Counted from the first letter of the stretch, positions 46,004 to 58,568 are shown. The stretch: 64,000 nt of DNA from Sisyra terminalis (GCA_958496175.1 OY292274.1:2852001-2916000), one strand, 5' to 3'. A program made the numbers and translations. The notes: generated by a model from the letters alone, not told the origin.

Positions 46004-48035
46004 TCTTATTAATATTATAAAGAGGAAAAGTTTCATTGTTTGAATTGAATAGGTTCCGAAACTACTGGACCGATTTGAAAAATTCTTTCACCGTTGGGAA
46101 GCTATTCTATCCCCGGTGAACATAGGCTACATTATATTTGCAAAAATATTAGGATCTTTACTAAAACTCCAACAATGTAACTTAAAGTGTAAAAAACATC
46201 CTTACATCACGTGCGCTGCGAAAACCATTGATGATAGAACAAAATGATGTGCTATGATTTTGTAATACACATTATTATCTTCAAAAAGTGTCGTGACAGA
46301 GTATGTCTAACTATTATAGTTATGTCAATAAGTGTTTTTTATTTTAAAAATTTAATTGAATTGTCGCCACTAGAAAAGGCTCTTTATTTGTATCTTTCTT
46401 CATCTTTATATGGAAATAATTGACTTTATATTCAAGACTGCTTCAATACCTTTATATAACTTTTTGAATTATTAATTTCGGACATTCCATTCGAAAACGA
46501 GTTTAAAAATGTAAGTATATATTAGAAAAAGTCGTGTAGTTGCAGCTTACACCGTTATGCGATGGTGGCGTCTTATTAAATTTGGTATTTGGTAAAATAA
46601 GATAATCTGAGAAGATAGCGATAACAGTTGCTTCGTCAGGAATTGCTGCAACTCTCTTAAAGGATGGAAAAACTGCTCATTCTACTGCTATCTACTGCTA
46701 TCCGTAAATCTTCAGCAACAATCTATATGTTCTATCCGCAAAAAGGGCCTCTTGGTAAATTACTACAAGATGCCTCATTGATTATGTGGGAAGAATTCAC
46801 TATGAGCCAGAGAGCTCATATATAGAGGTCGTGGACAGAACCTTAAAAGATCTTAGAAACTCCTTTACTCTCATGGGTAGGATTACTTTTGTATTTACTG
46901 GATATTTCCGACAAACTCTCCCCGTTATTAACAGAGATACGCTAGCAGATATCATCAAAACATGCTTAAAATCGTCTCCCTTAAGGACTTCGATTGAAAA
47001 TTTAAAATTACGGACGAATATGAGAGCTCATCTTCATGGAATAACAGTTAGGTGATTTTCTACAAATGCTAAAACTTGGAAAACGGAATTTTTCTCAGTC
47101 CAAATAGCAGAAATTATGACATTCTTTTGGATAAGTCTAGGCCAAATAATTCATAACTTAGAAATTTTAATAGATGCAATATATCCTGAAATTGAGAATT
47201 TACACGAAAAGGGCTATAATTGGTTGTGTTCTAGAACAATAGTGTCACCTAAGAATGATGCTGTTAACGAAATAAAGAATCTGAATATTCAAAAAGTCCC
47301 CGGCCTAATAAAAAATTACAAATCGTTCGACACCGTGACTAATATCGAAGATGCATAGTTTAAACTCCAGTCCATTATCCACAGGAATTTTTAAATACAC
47401 TAAACCCTTCTGGTCTGCCACCGTATGAATTAATATTGAAAATCGGAATTCTAATCATGCTTTTTAGAAATTTAATGTGCAATGGGAGTAATTTTAGTGA
47501 CCATTATCATCGGCCCAGTAACTGGTCAACTAGCATATATACCGAGGATTAGTAGTAGTCGACCTACGAAACGAATGTTTTACTCATGGCCAATTGTACG
47601 TTAACCTATCGCGGGTCGGAGCTCCTGAAAATATTTTGCTGCCACAAAATAATAAACAAATAATTTTTTATAAACATTATAAATAATAAATTTGTAGGTA
47701 TGATTTTTATAGAAACATTTGAAATAAAAATTAATTAATCAAAAGTTAAAAAATAACAAAAAAATATAAATAAAATATCCCAACTTTCCTAATTATGTAC
47801 TCTACTTTAGTAGCACCTGGCGCAAAAAGAAAGGTGTATGTGTGTGATTTTGTATGTATTAAAGTTTATATTTTTTTAAATTTTTATTAAGTATCTGTGC
47901 GGAGCCAGGACAGGCAGCTATGTTAAATAAGAATAAAATGGAATTTATTATTGAAAATATTAATTAAATTCATATTATTTATTTACAACTATTATAGTAT
48001 AGACTGGCAGAACAACGTCCGCCGGGTTCAGCTAG
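46004..48035 (+). mobile_element. Helitron, copy F, with decayed helicase
   Basis: It starts TCTTATTAATATTATAAAGA after an A and ends GCCGGGTTCAGCTAG before a T, both canonical. The subterminal stretch CTACTGGACCGATTTGAAAA near 46060 is widely seen in insect Helitrons. It is the only copy in the window with recognisable helicase sequence. At 2.0 kb it is far shorter than an autonomous Helitron of 5 kb or more. The Rep domain is absent. Confidence 0.85.
46636..47530 (+). pseudogene. Helitron Pif1-type helicase remnant
   Basis: The plus strand reads SSGIAATLLKDGKTAHST (46636 on), then LGKLLQDASLIMWEEFTMS in the place of the Walker B/DE region. Next come VDRTLKDLRNSF and MGRITFVFTGYFRQTLPVI, where the usual GDFRQTLPV has Y for D. 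NLKLRTNMRAHL follows at about 46999-47034. A frame change leads to LIDAIYPEIENLHEKGYNWL and SRTIVSPKNDAVNEI (47175-47270), and then to [11 protein letters not shown] and [11 protein letters not shown]. The order matches the helicase half of a Helitron RepHel protein. Several frameshifts and stops inactivate it. Confidence 0.85.
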
Positions 48036-49675
48036 TGATATCTATAAAGAAGAGAAAGTTATGGTTCTTCGGCTACGGCATGCGTAACAACAAATATTAC
48101 TTATTCTAGATTGTCATTTAAAGTTGGATTGAAGGGAAAAGAGCTCTGGGACGAAGAATGACATTCTGGCTAACCAATTTTCGTGGGTGGTTCAAAAAAA
48201 GCATTGGAGGACTTTTCCGCGCTGATGTATCAAAAACCAAAATACCTATTTGATGATCGCCAATCTTCAACATTGACGGGGCTCCAAAAGAAAAAGAAAT
48301 TGCAGTTTTATAAATTGCTACGGTTCTTCCATGTTGCTTATACGTAAATGCATATACCACTGTTTATTAAAACTAAAACAAAGAGAATTTAGAATTTTCA
48401 AATTGCGCTTTTTTGTTGGGATTTTTTGCCACTCTACTATAATGGACCATCATAGTCTGTAGCTTGGAATCATGAGATCGTAGGGAATAAAAAAGAAATG
48501 TTCTAAAAATTTTGAAACGGTAATGCTAGAGGGAAATGGATAAAATCAAATGAATAGAACCGCTAACGCAGTACGATTAAGTCTCCGAATGAATGATCAT
48601 CGACATGATGACGAAAACAAGATGGTTGAATAGATTACACCAGGAGAAAATGATATAATTTGGGGAAAAAGTTTAAGAAAAACTAGAAATAGCTAAAAAA
48701 AGGAAGGACAAGAATCAAAAATATTTTTATCAAGTAATAATTTGTATTTTCTTTACTTCAATTCTTCGCTACACCATCTAAAGTATTTTTTTTAGAATTA
48801 ACAATTAATTGATTCATTACCAACAATAAACTTGATTCTATGTTATAATTTTAATAAATCTTAATCGCGCCGCCCCTATTCCAATAGTTTTATTAGACCC
48901 TTCAATTATCGCAGCCCAACGTCTTCATATTATTTCACTTAAAATTTTAACATAATATTTTAATCAATTCAACAACCTCATAAAGTTTCTCCAAATATGA
49001 TTTCTTAACATAGAAATGTGTGTTTGGTTTAGATAACTTCTTATCAATGTCTAGTTTTGTGGTTATTTCCGGCTGATTTTATTTACAAATTTATGTTTAC
49101 TTATGCTCTTGTAGAGACAGGATAAATATTTAAGGGTTGTTAGTATATTGAAAAAAATAACAAAGCATAACCGTAAATTGATCTATGAAATATTTAATTA
49201 ATTTTAAGTCACTTAAAAACGGATATTTTGCTCATAAAGTTTAAAAAAAGTAATTTTATAACAATATGAATAAATAACCGCTAGGAATTTATTATAAAAA
49301 AAGTAAACAGAACGAACAAAAGTTTCATTGAAATTGGTGAACGCGAGCTAAAAAATAATCTAGTGATATGTATAAGATAAATATCTACCTAAAAAGTTCT
49401 GCCCTTTTTATTCCATCCTGTGTATCTTCCGTTTAACTTCCATTCAGTGAGGTATAACACATATTTTTATAACACATAAAAAAATCAACCCTACAGCGAG
49501 ATGTTTTTTACATCTTCATGTCGCGTGCCAACTATTAGCTCTATCCCAAAGGGGTATCTTTTTGTGGTATTAATTGGTAAAAAATAAACTACCTGCCTAC
49601 CAGAATCCTTTTTGGTTCTATTCATGCCTTACACATAAACGTATATATAATATATGAATCATAAAAAAGGGATAA
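48036..49675. other. No recognised feature
   Basis: An 80-codon minus-strand frame (48118-48360) shows no recognisable motif. The rest is A/T-rich without element ends. Confidence 0.35.
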
Positions 49676-50220
49676 CTGTTTCCACTTCTATAAAAACTAT
49701 TTAGGAATTTACCCTTCATTCCTTTTTATATTCAATTTAAAGGGTTACGGATTTATTGACCTCAGACCATATATCATTGACATTTTAACTCAACGAATTT
49801 ATTGGATTATTATAAAAATTTCAATCAATCGATCAATTAATCACTTAATCGATCGAAAAAAACAACTTAAAAATGAGAATAAACGAACGGAGGAAATCAA
49901 ACCCAAACCCAAAGGGTTGCATTTTGACATAGTACCGTTACAAGTAACGTTGTTCATAGTTTATGTATGTTTGTTATTTTAACCCTAATCCTACACTATG
50001 CAGGTGCTTTTACCACATAGTTAATAATGTAAGTGTAAGGGTTAATTTTGAGGGATGGTTAACCCATTCATATAACAAGTAGTACAAGGATAAAAAACTT
50101 GGCTTCAATGGCAGGTGCTATGTTTGCTTTTTAGTAAATAGTTTAAGGGTTAAAAAGGGTGAAATTTACTAAAAATAATGCACATTTATATAATGTCGGA
50201 TATCGAGTGAGTAAAGGGTA
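49676..50220. promoter_or_regulatory. Cluster of AAGGGTT words, function unknown
   Basis: AAGGGTT or its complement AACCCTT/AACCCTA occurs repeatedly here: near 49740, 49913, 49980, 50036, 50061, 50142 and 50151. A GCAGGTGCT word is present twice (near 50001 and 50111). Similar words cluster near 30650-30870 and 19290-19390. The clustering could reflect binding sites or simple duplication; no gene is adjacent. Confidence 0.25.
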
Positions 50221-50744
50221 TTGGAAAAATAAAAAATTGCTGCCACATTTTGAAAACCAGATGGTTTTGTAAATATTTAAGGATTAAGTGATAATTTTTG
50301 ATAAATAACCTTTAGAAAGTTATTTTTAAACAAATAAATTACAGCTGCATATTATTGTCTTTGTAATTTATTATATGGGATAGACGTTACTTCATATTAA
50401 CTATTGCATCATATTAAACCAAAGAAGAATTCATTTACCATTTACCTCAATCAATTATAAAATAGAGTGTTTATTAAATAAAGCACAGATTGAAAAATAA
50501 AATCATTTAATAGAATCACAAACTTCATCATTGATTAGTTTTGAACAAAATATTTAATTAATTAGATTATTAAATTGGATCAAAATATTGAACTAGATCA
50601 GTGATCGTCACAATTTTCTGGTCAAGGGCCACGAACGGCCTTTGACCTTTGAGAAGTCTTCATTTTCCAACTTAATGAGTCCAGTTAACTTCATGTTTGC
50701 ATTGTCGCGGGCCGCACAAGTACACTGTAAAAATTTGAATCTGA

Positions 50745-50895
50745 GGTCGAATTCCTTAGCAGTTTGACTAATTTACCTTCAGTGAAATCTATTTTGCTTT
50801 ATTCAATTCCAAACGGTTTGAATCAAGAATTTTATATTTCTTGTGTCAAGAAACACGCGTATTTTAATAGAATGTCAAATACATTCACAACAATG
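50745..50895 (+). pseudogene. Exon-like segment of the CACTG element, copy B
   Basis: The frame reads EVEFLSSLTNLPSVKSILL, then NQEFYISCVKKHAYFNRMSN, ending CAATG at a GTAAGT donor. It differs from copy A at a few residues while keeping the frame open, which hints at coding constraint before or between transpositions. The start of the exon is unclear because the terminal repeat runs into the frame. The protein is not recognised. Confidence 0.5.
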
Positions 50896-51480
50896 GTAAG
50901 TGTAGTTGAGTGAACTCCCCACCACATTTCACATCAAAATCAGGGGATTTTATGTTTGTGTACCTAAGCTGCTCATGCGCATAACATGAAATGTTAAATA
51001 CAGTTCCTTATAGTGCTGGATCACTATTGTCAATTATTGTTCATGCCGTTTATAAGGAAATGTAAATACTATCCAAGAGTATCGACAATAAATAAAAATT
51101 ATTCCTTATTCTCCTTCTCTTTTTTGTTTCAAAATTGTCATTCATTAATTTTATTAGAAATTATATTAAAGTTTTGAAATGACCGCGCTCCGACCTAGGT
51201 CGTTGAAGTGAAAAAGTGAGTTGGAGACAGATAGGGTTACCGAGTCGAATACGGGATCAAACATGAATCCTCTATACTTTACCTCTGTGTTTTCTAAGCT
51301 GTATTATCGATTTGAACCTATGAATTTTGCTTTTCATTTAACATTTTAACTTGTAAGTATACAATATTATTTATAAATTATTGTTTTAATAAGTGGTATA
51401 ACATATTTTAATATTCATTAAAAAATTTTTAGCGGATAATTTGTGTTGAACGATTATTACATGTATTGTATTTTATAAAA

Positions 51481-51550
51481 ATGGCTGATGACGATGTCAA
51501 AGTATATTTAATGAGTCGGGGGTTCGAAAATCTTATTGAAAGCTTTTGAG
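51481..51550 (+). pseudogene. SAM-like N-terminal exon of the CACTG element, copy B
   Basis: An ATG at 51481 opens MADDDVKVYLMSRGFENLIE, preceded by a shared TTTTTAG acceptor at about 51432. A TGA falls right before the GTTTGT donor, where copy A has an open codon. VKVYLMSRGFENLIE is SAM-domain-like. Pairing this segment with the upstream exon by splicing is an inference. Confidence 0.45.
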
Positions 51551-52413
51551 GTTTGTATATTATTTTTTAACAAATTAAAATATTTATATATTTATAAACT
51601 TTTATTGTTCCTCCACGAGCCGGTGTATCAGTCAAACAAAAAAATTATTGGAAACCTACGTCAAAAGAAAGCCAGCGAGGATTTGCTGTTCATATTAAAG
51701 GAAGTTATACTTATAATAATATATTTTATTTTATTCTAATAAATGATTATTTGTATTTTTATAGTATGGGCTAGGAGTTTTTAAAGTTCTTAAATATAGT
51801 ACGGATTTATACTTTTAATTAAATAATTTAGTTTACATATTTTGTTTTGTTTAAAAATATGTTATAATGTACATTTGTACAATATGTACATTTGTTCTTA
51901 CTAAAATATATAAAATGAAAACCAAATCAGCCTTTATTTAAAACATTATACCTACTTTCTAGCCAAGTATATTTTTAATTTTAAATAAAATTTAATTGAA
52001 ACTATAAATTTTTTTTTGGTTGAAATATCTGGGCGAATTAAACCAAATGTATAAAATCATTCATTCAATTTCGTTTATATTTGAATTAAGTATAGTTATG
52101 TTTGAAAGAAGCATCTAAATATTTAATCAAGTTTATATATTGTTTGAAATAGATATGATGATGGTGATTTCGTACAAAGAAATCGAAGTTGACTTAACGT
52201 CGCTAAATTCTCCACTCAACTGAATGTTTCTTGGTCCAAGAAACATTTTGAAACTCGTATAGCGCTTGATTAAAAGATTATCCGCATTTCGCTGTATCCA
52301 ACCTTACAGCTGGTTTTAACCAAACAAAAAACGATTGAGATTAGTACGCTCTTTTTACGGTGTATGATTTGTGACTCGCAAGCGATCCGCGGGTCGCAGT
52401 TTGAGGACCACGG

Positions 52414-53510
52414 ATCTAAATAATATAAATTAAGGCTCTATATGTCTTATATGCGATTGTCCTTATTATGTAAGTATTGAAATCCTTTTTGTACCATAAC
52501 TTGTTTTTGTTAAGGATGGAGAAATTAGAGAATACTAAAAGGTAAAAGTGCATATTTGATAGATGGAAAGCTGAACACTTGTGATAAATCAAATGATAAC
52601 TATACAATAAACCATAAGAGAGTCATCAATATATGATAACCCTAAAAGCAAATTAACTTCATAATTTATTGTACATACTTTTTAGTCGAATACGTATCAA
52701 ATATTAAACCTAATGATTTCAGATTTGTATAGTAATTTAATACTCTAATACTAACGTAAACATCTTAAAAGGATGTTGCATTTTGTTAAAAAAGTAATTA
52801 ATAAATTGAAAATTTATTAATTGAAACTTGTAAATAAATAACAATTACAAGGTATGCAAATTGTTTAAGGTTTCTGTAGAAAAACTTCAGTACTAAGTCT
52901 TCATTCATAGTCGTTAGAAATTTAAACTTCGGAAACCTTTTTTGATGTGTTTCTAATTATACATATAGTGCAGCACTGTATCGAAAATGAGGACTCTCAG
53001 GAAGTAAGGAAAAAAGTTTCTGGAAAGTTTTGGGTGTATGAAGAAAATCAAATTAATTTTACTGAACTAACGGAATTAGTTAAACTCCTCGAAGATAAGA
53101 GCTTATATTTAGTGTTACTAGTGAAAGAATTCAAGAAAAAAGTAAAAAAATATGTTAGAATTCTGGACTTGTTAAAAAGAGAGCTGCTTAGAATCTGGAG
53201 ACGAAAATTCTACCACGGGGAACACCAAATCTGCCGTTAGGCAGAAAGAAACTTCTTCATTTGGATTAAAATTATTTATTACAAAATTTGTTGAGTATTT
53301 TCAGTAAAATAAAGGGTGATACGGTATGTCAATTGTTAAATTAAAGGAAATATTCTTGGTTGTCCAAATGCGGTGCAGGAAAGCGAAGGCCAATTTGATA
53401 GGGATGCGATATTTGTTATGTGTCATCTATAGATCATTTTGTTAGTTAAATGTTTGCCATTTAGTGCTACGAAGTTGTATTTAAATGAAGACTGCATTAA
53501 AGGTATTAAA
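52414..53510. other. Region with one unassigned open frame
   Basis: The 97-codon frame at 52947-53240 is rich in Lys, Glu and Leu (e.g. FTELTELVKLLEDKSL), looks helical, and might be an old element protein. I cannot assign it. A GGGTGATACGGT word near 53314 could be an end of the mariner that follows. Confidence 0.35.
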
Positions 53511-53519
53511 GAACACTAA

Positions 53520-54230
53520 AAATGGTAAAAAATAATTAAATACACGATTCGCATATTTCGCTATTATTTTGGTCGGTATAACCACCCAAATGAAATAATC
53601 ATCGGTCATTTGGTGCATTAATTCGAGGCTTCGGGTTCTATTGAAGATTTAAGTCTGGCAGATCAATAAATGTTTGCACTCAGGAGAATGCATCGTGCAC
53701 CGATTACGTTTAGAGCACAGTGCAATTGATGACCAATTTACCTCTGAAATAGTTTTCAATAATAAGGTGCCTTTCACATTGAATGGGACAGAGAACAAAC
53801 AAAATTTCCGCATTTGGATCAATAAAAATCCTCGTGAAAGTCAAGTGTCTGTTTTATGTGTTTTATGGTCAAAATGTATCCTCGGACTTGATTATTTCGA
53901 CAATGAAAATAAAAACGCAGCTACCAGCGATTCTACACGTTACCATGCAATGATAACTGACCATTTTTTGCCTAAAATTGATGGAATTGGATGATGATTA
54001 TTTTCATCAAGACGGAACAACTTGCCACATTATGCGTGAAAATATCAACGCACTTTGAGGTTTATTTCGCGTAGAGGAAATATGAATTGACCTGCATGAT
54101 CATGTGACTTTACACCATTGAACTTCATTTTTTGAGGATTTTTGAGGAGCAAAGTGTTAATAAATTAGCTACTATACAAGATCTAAAAACAACATCATGT
54201 GTAGTGAATATTCGGATGGTATCATTTTCC
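53520..54230 (+). pseudogene. Tc1/mariner-family transposase remnant
   Basis: In order, the plus strand shows a helix-turn-helix-like stretch GRYNHPNEIIIGHLVH and EASGSIEDL near 53570-53655. VPFTLNGTENKQNFRIWINK (53764-53830) corresponds to the catalytic HF-LNG-V-KQN-RIW region. VLCVLWSKCILGLDYF and RYHAMITDHFLPKID follow. After a frame change comes FHQDGTTCHIMRENINAL, where HQDG..CH carries the second catalytic aspartate. Stops and shifts occur throughout. The inverted-repeat ends were not fixed. Confidence 0.8.
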
Positions 54231-55521
54231 AAACATAAGACATGATTAACTTCTATAGTTTTAATTTTTGTTTACTTTCTTGCGCTTCATTTGGTCAACC
54301 CCATACTAACTGGATTTTTTAGATCAAAAATTAGGATTAAAACAAAATGTCTTAAAAGGAACGCAAATTTGAGCTTTATAAAATTCAATACTCCTGTTTC
54401 ATATTCACTTATAAAGTCACATATTAAATGGAAGTGATATCTATAAATCGATTGGAGGGTGAACCATTGTACAGAGCCTAAAATAAATAAATTCACCCAT
54501 TTGTTTTTAATGGTTCAATCACGCGTTGATCTGCTTTCCGCACATTGTATCATCGACCATCGTTGAGCAATTTTTTATGCTTTTTTAAACATAAAACCGT
54601 GATTGGTCGAACCATTTTAACGGCCATATTGATGATGTGTGTTAACAGTAATAAAATTCAACATTATAATGGTCACCGAGGGTGACACAGAAAGTAATTA
54701 TTATGTCCGGTAAAGAGCCTAGAATCTGCAATCTCCATTAATCCATGACAAAACCAAAAACATTTTTCTTGAATTTTTTAAAATAGAATTACTGTCCTTT
54801 GAAAATCCGTCTTGTCTTTTTGAACGATAAAGTAAAGGTCAAAGGTGATTCTATGCAACAACTGGGCATTGGTGAGTTTTTGTGTAAAAAGGGGCTAATT
54901 TTGATCGGTTTTCATATTTTATGTAAATGGGGCGATTTTTGATAAAAAGAATATTAGATTTTGTTACAGATATTTCAAATAGGAACCGTTAACTATTCAC
55001 TGTTACTTTTGTACTATTGTGTTATTTCATTTTTATTAAGTGAAATTGATTTATTGCATGGTAGCACGTGTTGAACTGTATAACATTGCTTTTACGTTAC
55101 TAAACGAAAATGACCAAAATTTAGATTTAAACCCGTAAAACATACATAACAAATTCGTTTCTTAACAAAAAATTTTAATGCCAATATCTGCGTAGATTAC
55201 TAAGCAGTGCAAAGTTATTTTTACAACTTACATTCTTGAAATAAAATATTTACTTAACTATGTTTTTAACGTATATCCTAGAAGTTAAATTTCTTTTTCA
55301 ATATCCTATGCCATTGTATTTGTGCCACATCTATGGAATTATATAAATGTGTTGATTTTTCTGTAATAAGAAAAAAAAACTAATTTTCAAGATCTATATC
55401 TTTCGAATGACGCCTAACATGTTTATGTGTACAGTATAGTAGTGGTACAGTATAGTACAATTTCGCAGTATTCTTCACTATACCTGTTATTATGAAACTA
55501 ATAAATTTCCTAATTTAATAA
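54231..55521. other. No recognised feature; Helitron-like remnant at the right end
   Basis: Mostly featureless. The last 60 bases (55465-55521, containing CACTATACCTGTTAT and TTTCCTAATTT) align with 28035-28090 in Helitron C. The foldback that follows therefore probably inserted into a related Helitron remnant. Confidence 0.35.
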
Positions 55522-57449
55522 AAGGGTCTAGCAGGATCCACATGGCCAGTTGGCCCCCAAATAGGAACTTATGTCGAAACTTATGTTAAAATATCGGCTT
55601 GATATACAAACACATTTTATACATTTTTCGAGACCAAATTCCTCGTTGACCTTGAGATATGGACAAAAATGTCCCCCCGCATGGCTATTTTTCAAAGTTA
55701 TATATCTCAAAAACTATTTAAGCTAGAAAAGTGAAACCAACGCGAGGCTTTAGATTATTTTACAGAGTATATCATATATATTTGTGAATTTTTTAGAAAA
55801 AAATTATACAAAAAAAATCTAAAAAACCAATGAAGTATTTTTTTTATGTGTTCTCTGAAAATGACAATCACGTACAAAATATATTTTATGTTTCTACATG
55901 AGAACTAAAACTCATAAAAATTGCGTGAAAAAATAAATGGTGCAACACCTTGAAAAAACATGAAATGTGATCTACGCCTAATAGTGTACCTCGGTTTTAT
56001 TTTTTTTCGAAGTGTTGCACCAACTTTTTTTTCACAAAACTTCAATACAAAATAGTCCACATATAGGAGCAAAACATATATTATTTTCATAATTGTAAGT
56101 CTACGGAAACTTAAAAAAAATTTTTTTTATTAGTTTTTTTGTTTTTCTATATTTACTCTTAAGATGATTACTTTCAAGATCAGAATAATTGTTCCCAAAA
56201 GAAAAAAGAAACAACAAGTGTTCAATTTTTATTAAAATAAGAAAAAGAATATCGTCATTGTTATAATTTATTACAACTGGAATATTATGAACCTAAAATA
56301 AATTAGTTAGTATCTCGTAGGACGCAGAATTCTGGATAATTATTGTTCATATGAAAAATAACAAATAATAGCTGTTGCATGAGAACAATATCCCACTGTA
56401 AAGTTTTTATTGGAGAATCTCAGGAATAACGGAAAATACTGTTGCAATCTTTACCATTTGAAATATAATCATTGTATATACGACCGTCTTTGCTATTTAT
56501 ACATATGTCTTGATTTTACTTTTACCCTAATGATATTAAGTGCTAATTTTACACATTGTTTTCAAATATTATTTGACAGTTAATTTATTCGCCCACTTTA
56601 GGTAGAACCTGTAAAAATTTTGGTATGAGCCATTGAATAATATCCTTAGCTAAACGATGAAGTAATTCAGATACCGTCAATATGTACCCAGAATTAAATG
56701 GTGACGCATAGTATTCCAATTGTAATAAATTATAACAATGACGATAATTTTTTTTCTTATTTTAATAAAAATTGAACACTAGTTGTTTTTTTTTTCTTTT
56801 GGGATCAATTATTCTGATCTTGAAAGTAATCATCTTAAGAGTAAATATAGAAAAACAAAAAAACTAATAAAAAATTTTTTTTTAAGTTTCCGTAGACTAA
56901 CAATTATGAAAATAATATATGTTTTGCTCCTATATGTGGCCTATTTTGTATTGAAGTTTTGTGAAAAAAAATTTGGTGAAACACTTCGAAAAAAAATAAA
57001 ACCGAGGTACACTATTAGGCGTAAATCACATTTCATGTTTTTTCAAGGTATTACCAACTATATAGCGCTCATGTAGAAGCATAAAATATATTTTGTACGT
57101 GATTATCATTTTCAGAGAACACATAAAAAAAAAATACTTTATTTGTTTTGGATTTTTTTTGTATATTTTTTTTTCTAAAAATTTCAAAAAAATACATAAT
57201 ATACTCTGTAAAATAATCTAAAGCCTCGCGTTGGTTTCACTTCTCTAGCTTAATTAGTTTTTGAGATATATAACTTTGAAAAATAGACATGCGGCGGGAC
57301 ATTTATGCCCATATCTCAAGGTCAAAGAGGAATTTGGTCTCGAAAAGTATATAAAATGTGTCTGTATATCAAGCCAATATTTTAACATAAGTTTCGACAT
57401 AGGTTCCTATTGGGGGGCTAACTCGCCATGTGGATCCTGCTAGACCCTT
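55522..57449. mobile_element. Foldback element 3, about 750-bp arms
   Basis: The arms 55522-56285 and 56711-57449 are inverted copies, starting AAGGGTCTAGCAGGATCC, with a 425-bp loop. Frames in one arm recur in the other (55905-56090 with 56903-57076, and 55528-55710 with 57261-57443), simply because the arms are copies. Sequence on either side aligns with consecutive parts of Helitron C, so the element interrupts a Helitron remnant. No transposase or clear target duplication is visible. Confidence 0.8.
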
Positions 57450-58327
57450 ATGTGAGTATATAAAGAGAACGTTGCTTAAAAATTTAAAAACAATCAGTAA
57501 AGAACTTGAGGAAATTATATTAATTATTTCCCTTTCTGTGAACGCTAAAAACTTTTTCCAATGGAAGAAAATTTAATAAATAATAAATAAGATTTAAGTA
57601 CAAATATACTTTTTAACAAACGTAAGCCATAAAAAGCCACGCTTGAAAGCTAAACAAGTAAATTCTTCGAAGATTGTATAATGATTTAGAACTTCAGCTG
57701 CAATAGTAATTCGATATTATATCTTTAACTACACATCACAATGCATATACATACGATGGCTTAATAAATCGAAAAGTAAATCTATTTTAAACGCTTTTCT
57801 ATTTCCAAACCATGCTATTATTATCATCGTCACTTAAACAACACCGCCAATTATTTCTTTTTTTCTTTAATTCATTTCTTTTTCAGAAATAGAACGTAAA
57901 CTTTCGAAATGATCATAACTGCAGTCGATTGTGTGTCGCATAGTAATTTTTGGAACAAAAAAGGTAAAATATAACCCATAGTTAACTTTACGGAAATAGG
58001 AGGTTCTGCAATATTAACAGACGTCTTCGAAAGGTTTGTTTCTTATTAAAACACCCTTAAAAAAGTCTGGTTTTTGGTGGTCTACTATATTTTTCTCAAA
58101 TATTCAATGTACTGTACGGTTGCAATGACATATATTTATAAAGACCGTTGAATGAGCCTGATCTAACTAATAAAATACAAACGGATTTTAATATACTTTT
58201 GGTACATAACATTTTTAAAATAAAAGTATAGTTTTTATCTTGCAGGACAGGCACAAATTTTACTGATAAGAAATAGAAACTCGTAAATTTATTCTACACT
58301 AAAATGTTGCCAAATTTTTGGCAAATA
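57450..58327. other. No recognised gene; Helitron-like remnant at the left end
   Basis: The stretch 57490-57520 (CAGTAAAGAACTTGAG) matches 28140-28155 of Helitron C. The rest is A/T-rich and unassigned. Confidence 0.35.
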
Positions 58328-58335
58328 GAAAATTT

Positions 58336-58560
58336 GGCTCATGTGTACTTTAGCACACCCACAATCTGACAACGTTGCATTTTCGACTATTTTTTTAATT
58401 TAATTCGCGATTAAATCGGTTCATAGTGAAAATTTGAACACAAAAGACAGAATTATACCATATTAGAATTGATATAACAAAAATATCGCGAATTAAATTA
58501 AAAACAAAGTCGAAAATGTAACGTTGTCAGATTGTGGGTGTGCTAAAGTACACTAGAGCC
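58336..58560 (-). mobile_element. 225-bp MITE with 8-bp target duplication, copy 3
   Basis: Same family and same length as the copies at 1565 and 4014, but with the internal sequence in reverse orientation. It is flanked by exact 8-bp repeats GAAAATTT (58328-58335 and 58561-58568). The ends are GGCTCATGTGTACTTTAGCA and its mirror. It is non-coding. Confidence 0.93.
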
Positions 58561-58568
58561 GAAAATTT

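Larger units (their letters stand above)
50723..52362 (+). mobile_element. CACTG-ended element, copy B (fuller copy)
   Basis: The terminal repeats CACTGTAAAAA and, reversed, CACCGTAAAAA are each flanked by TA (50721-50722, 52363-52364). It is the inverted, longer relative of copy A at 11573-12719, which lies about 38 kb away. It shows near-identity over long stretches, for example GACCGCGCTCCGACCTAGGT. The part 51630-52120 is absent from copy A. It carries two exon-like segments (50745-50895 and 51481-51550). It has no recognisable transposase. Confidence 0.85.
50599..52413. mobile_element. Old hAT-like element split by a CACTG element
   Basis: The left end CAGTGATCGTC and the reversed right end CCGTGGTCCTC are similar. 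The right subterminal part CTGCGACCCGCGGATCG resembles well-known hAT MITE ends. Flanks AACTAGAT and ATCTAAAT match at 6 of 8 positions. Without the inserted element it is only about 170 bp, a short MITE. Confidence 0.55.

Noticed and set aside
56783..57076. A 97-codon frame repeated, in part, at 55905-56090, suggesting a conserved small membrane protein
   Set aside because: The two frames lie in the inverted arms of the same foldback element, so their similarity follows from arm identity. No motif, start context or splice signal supports coding.
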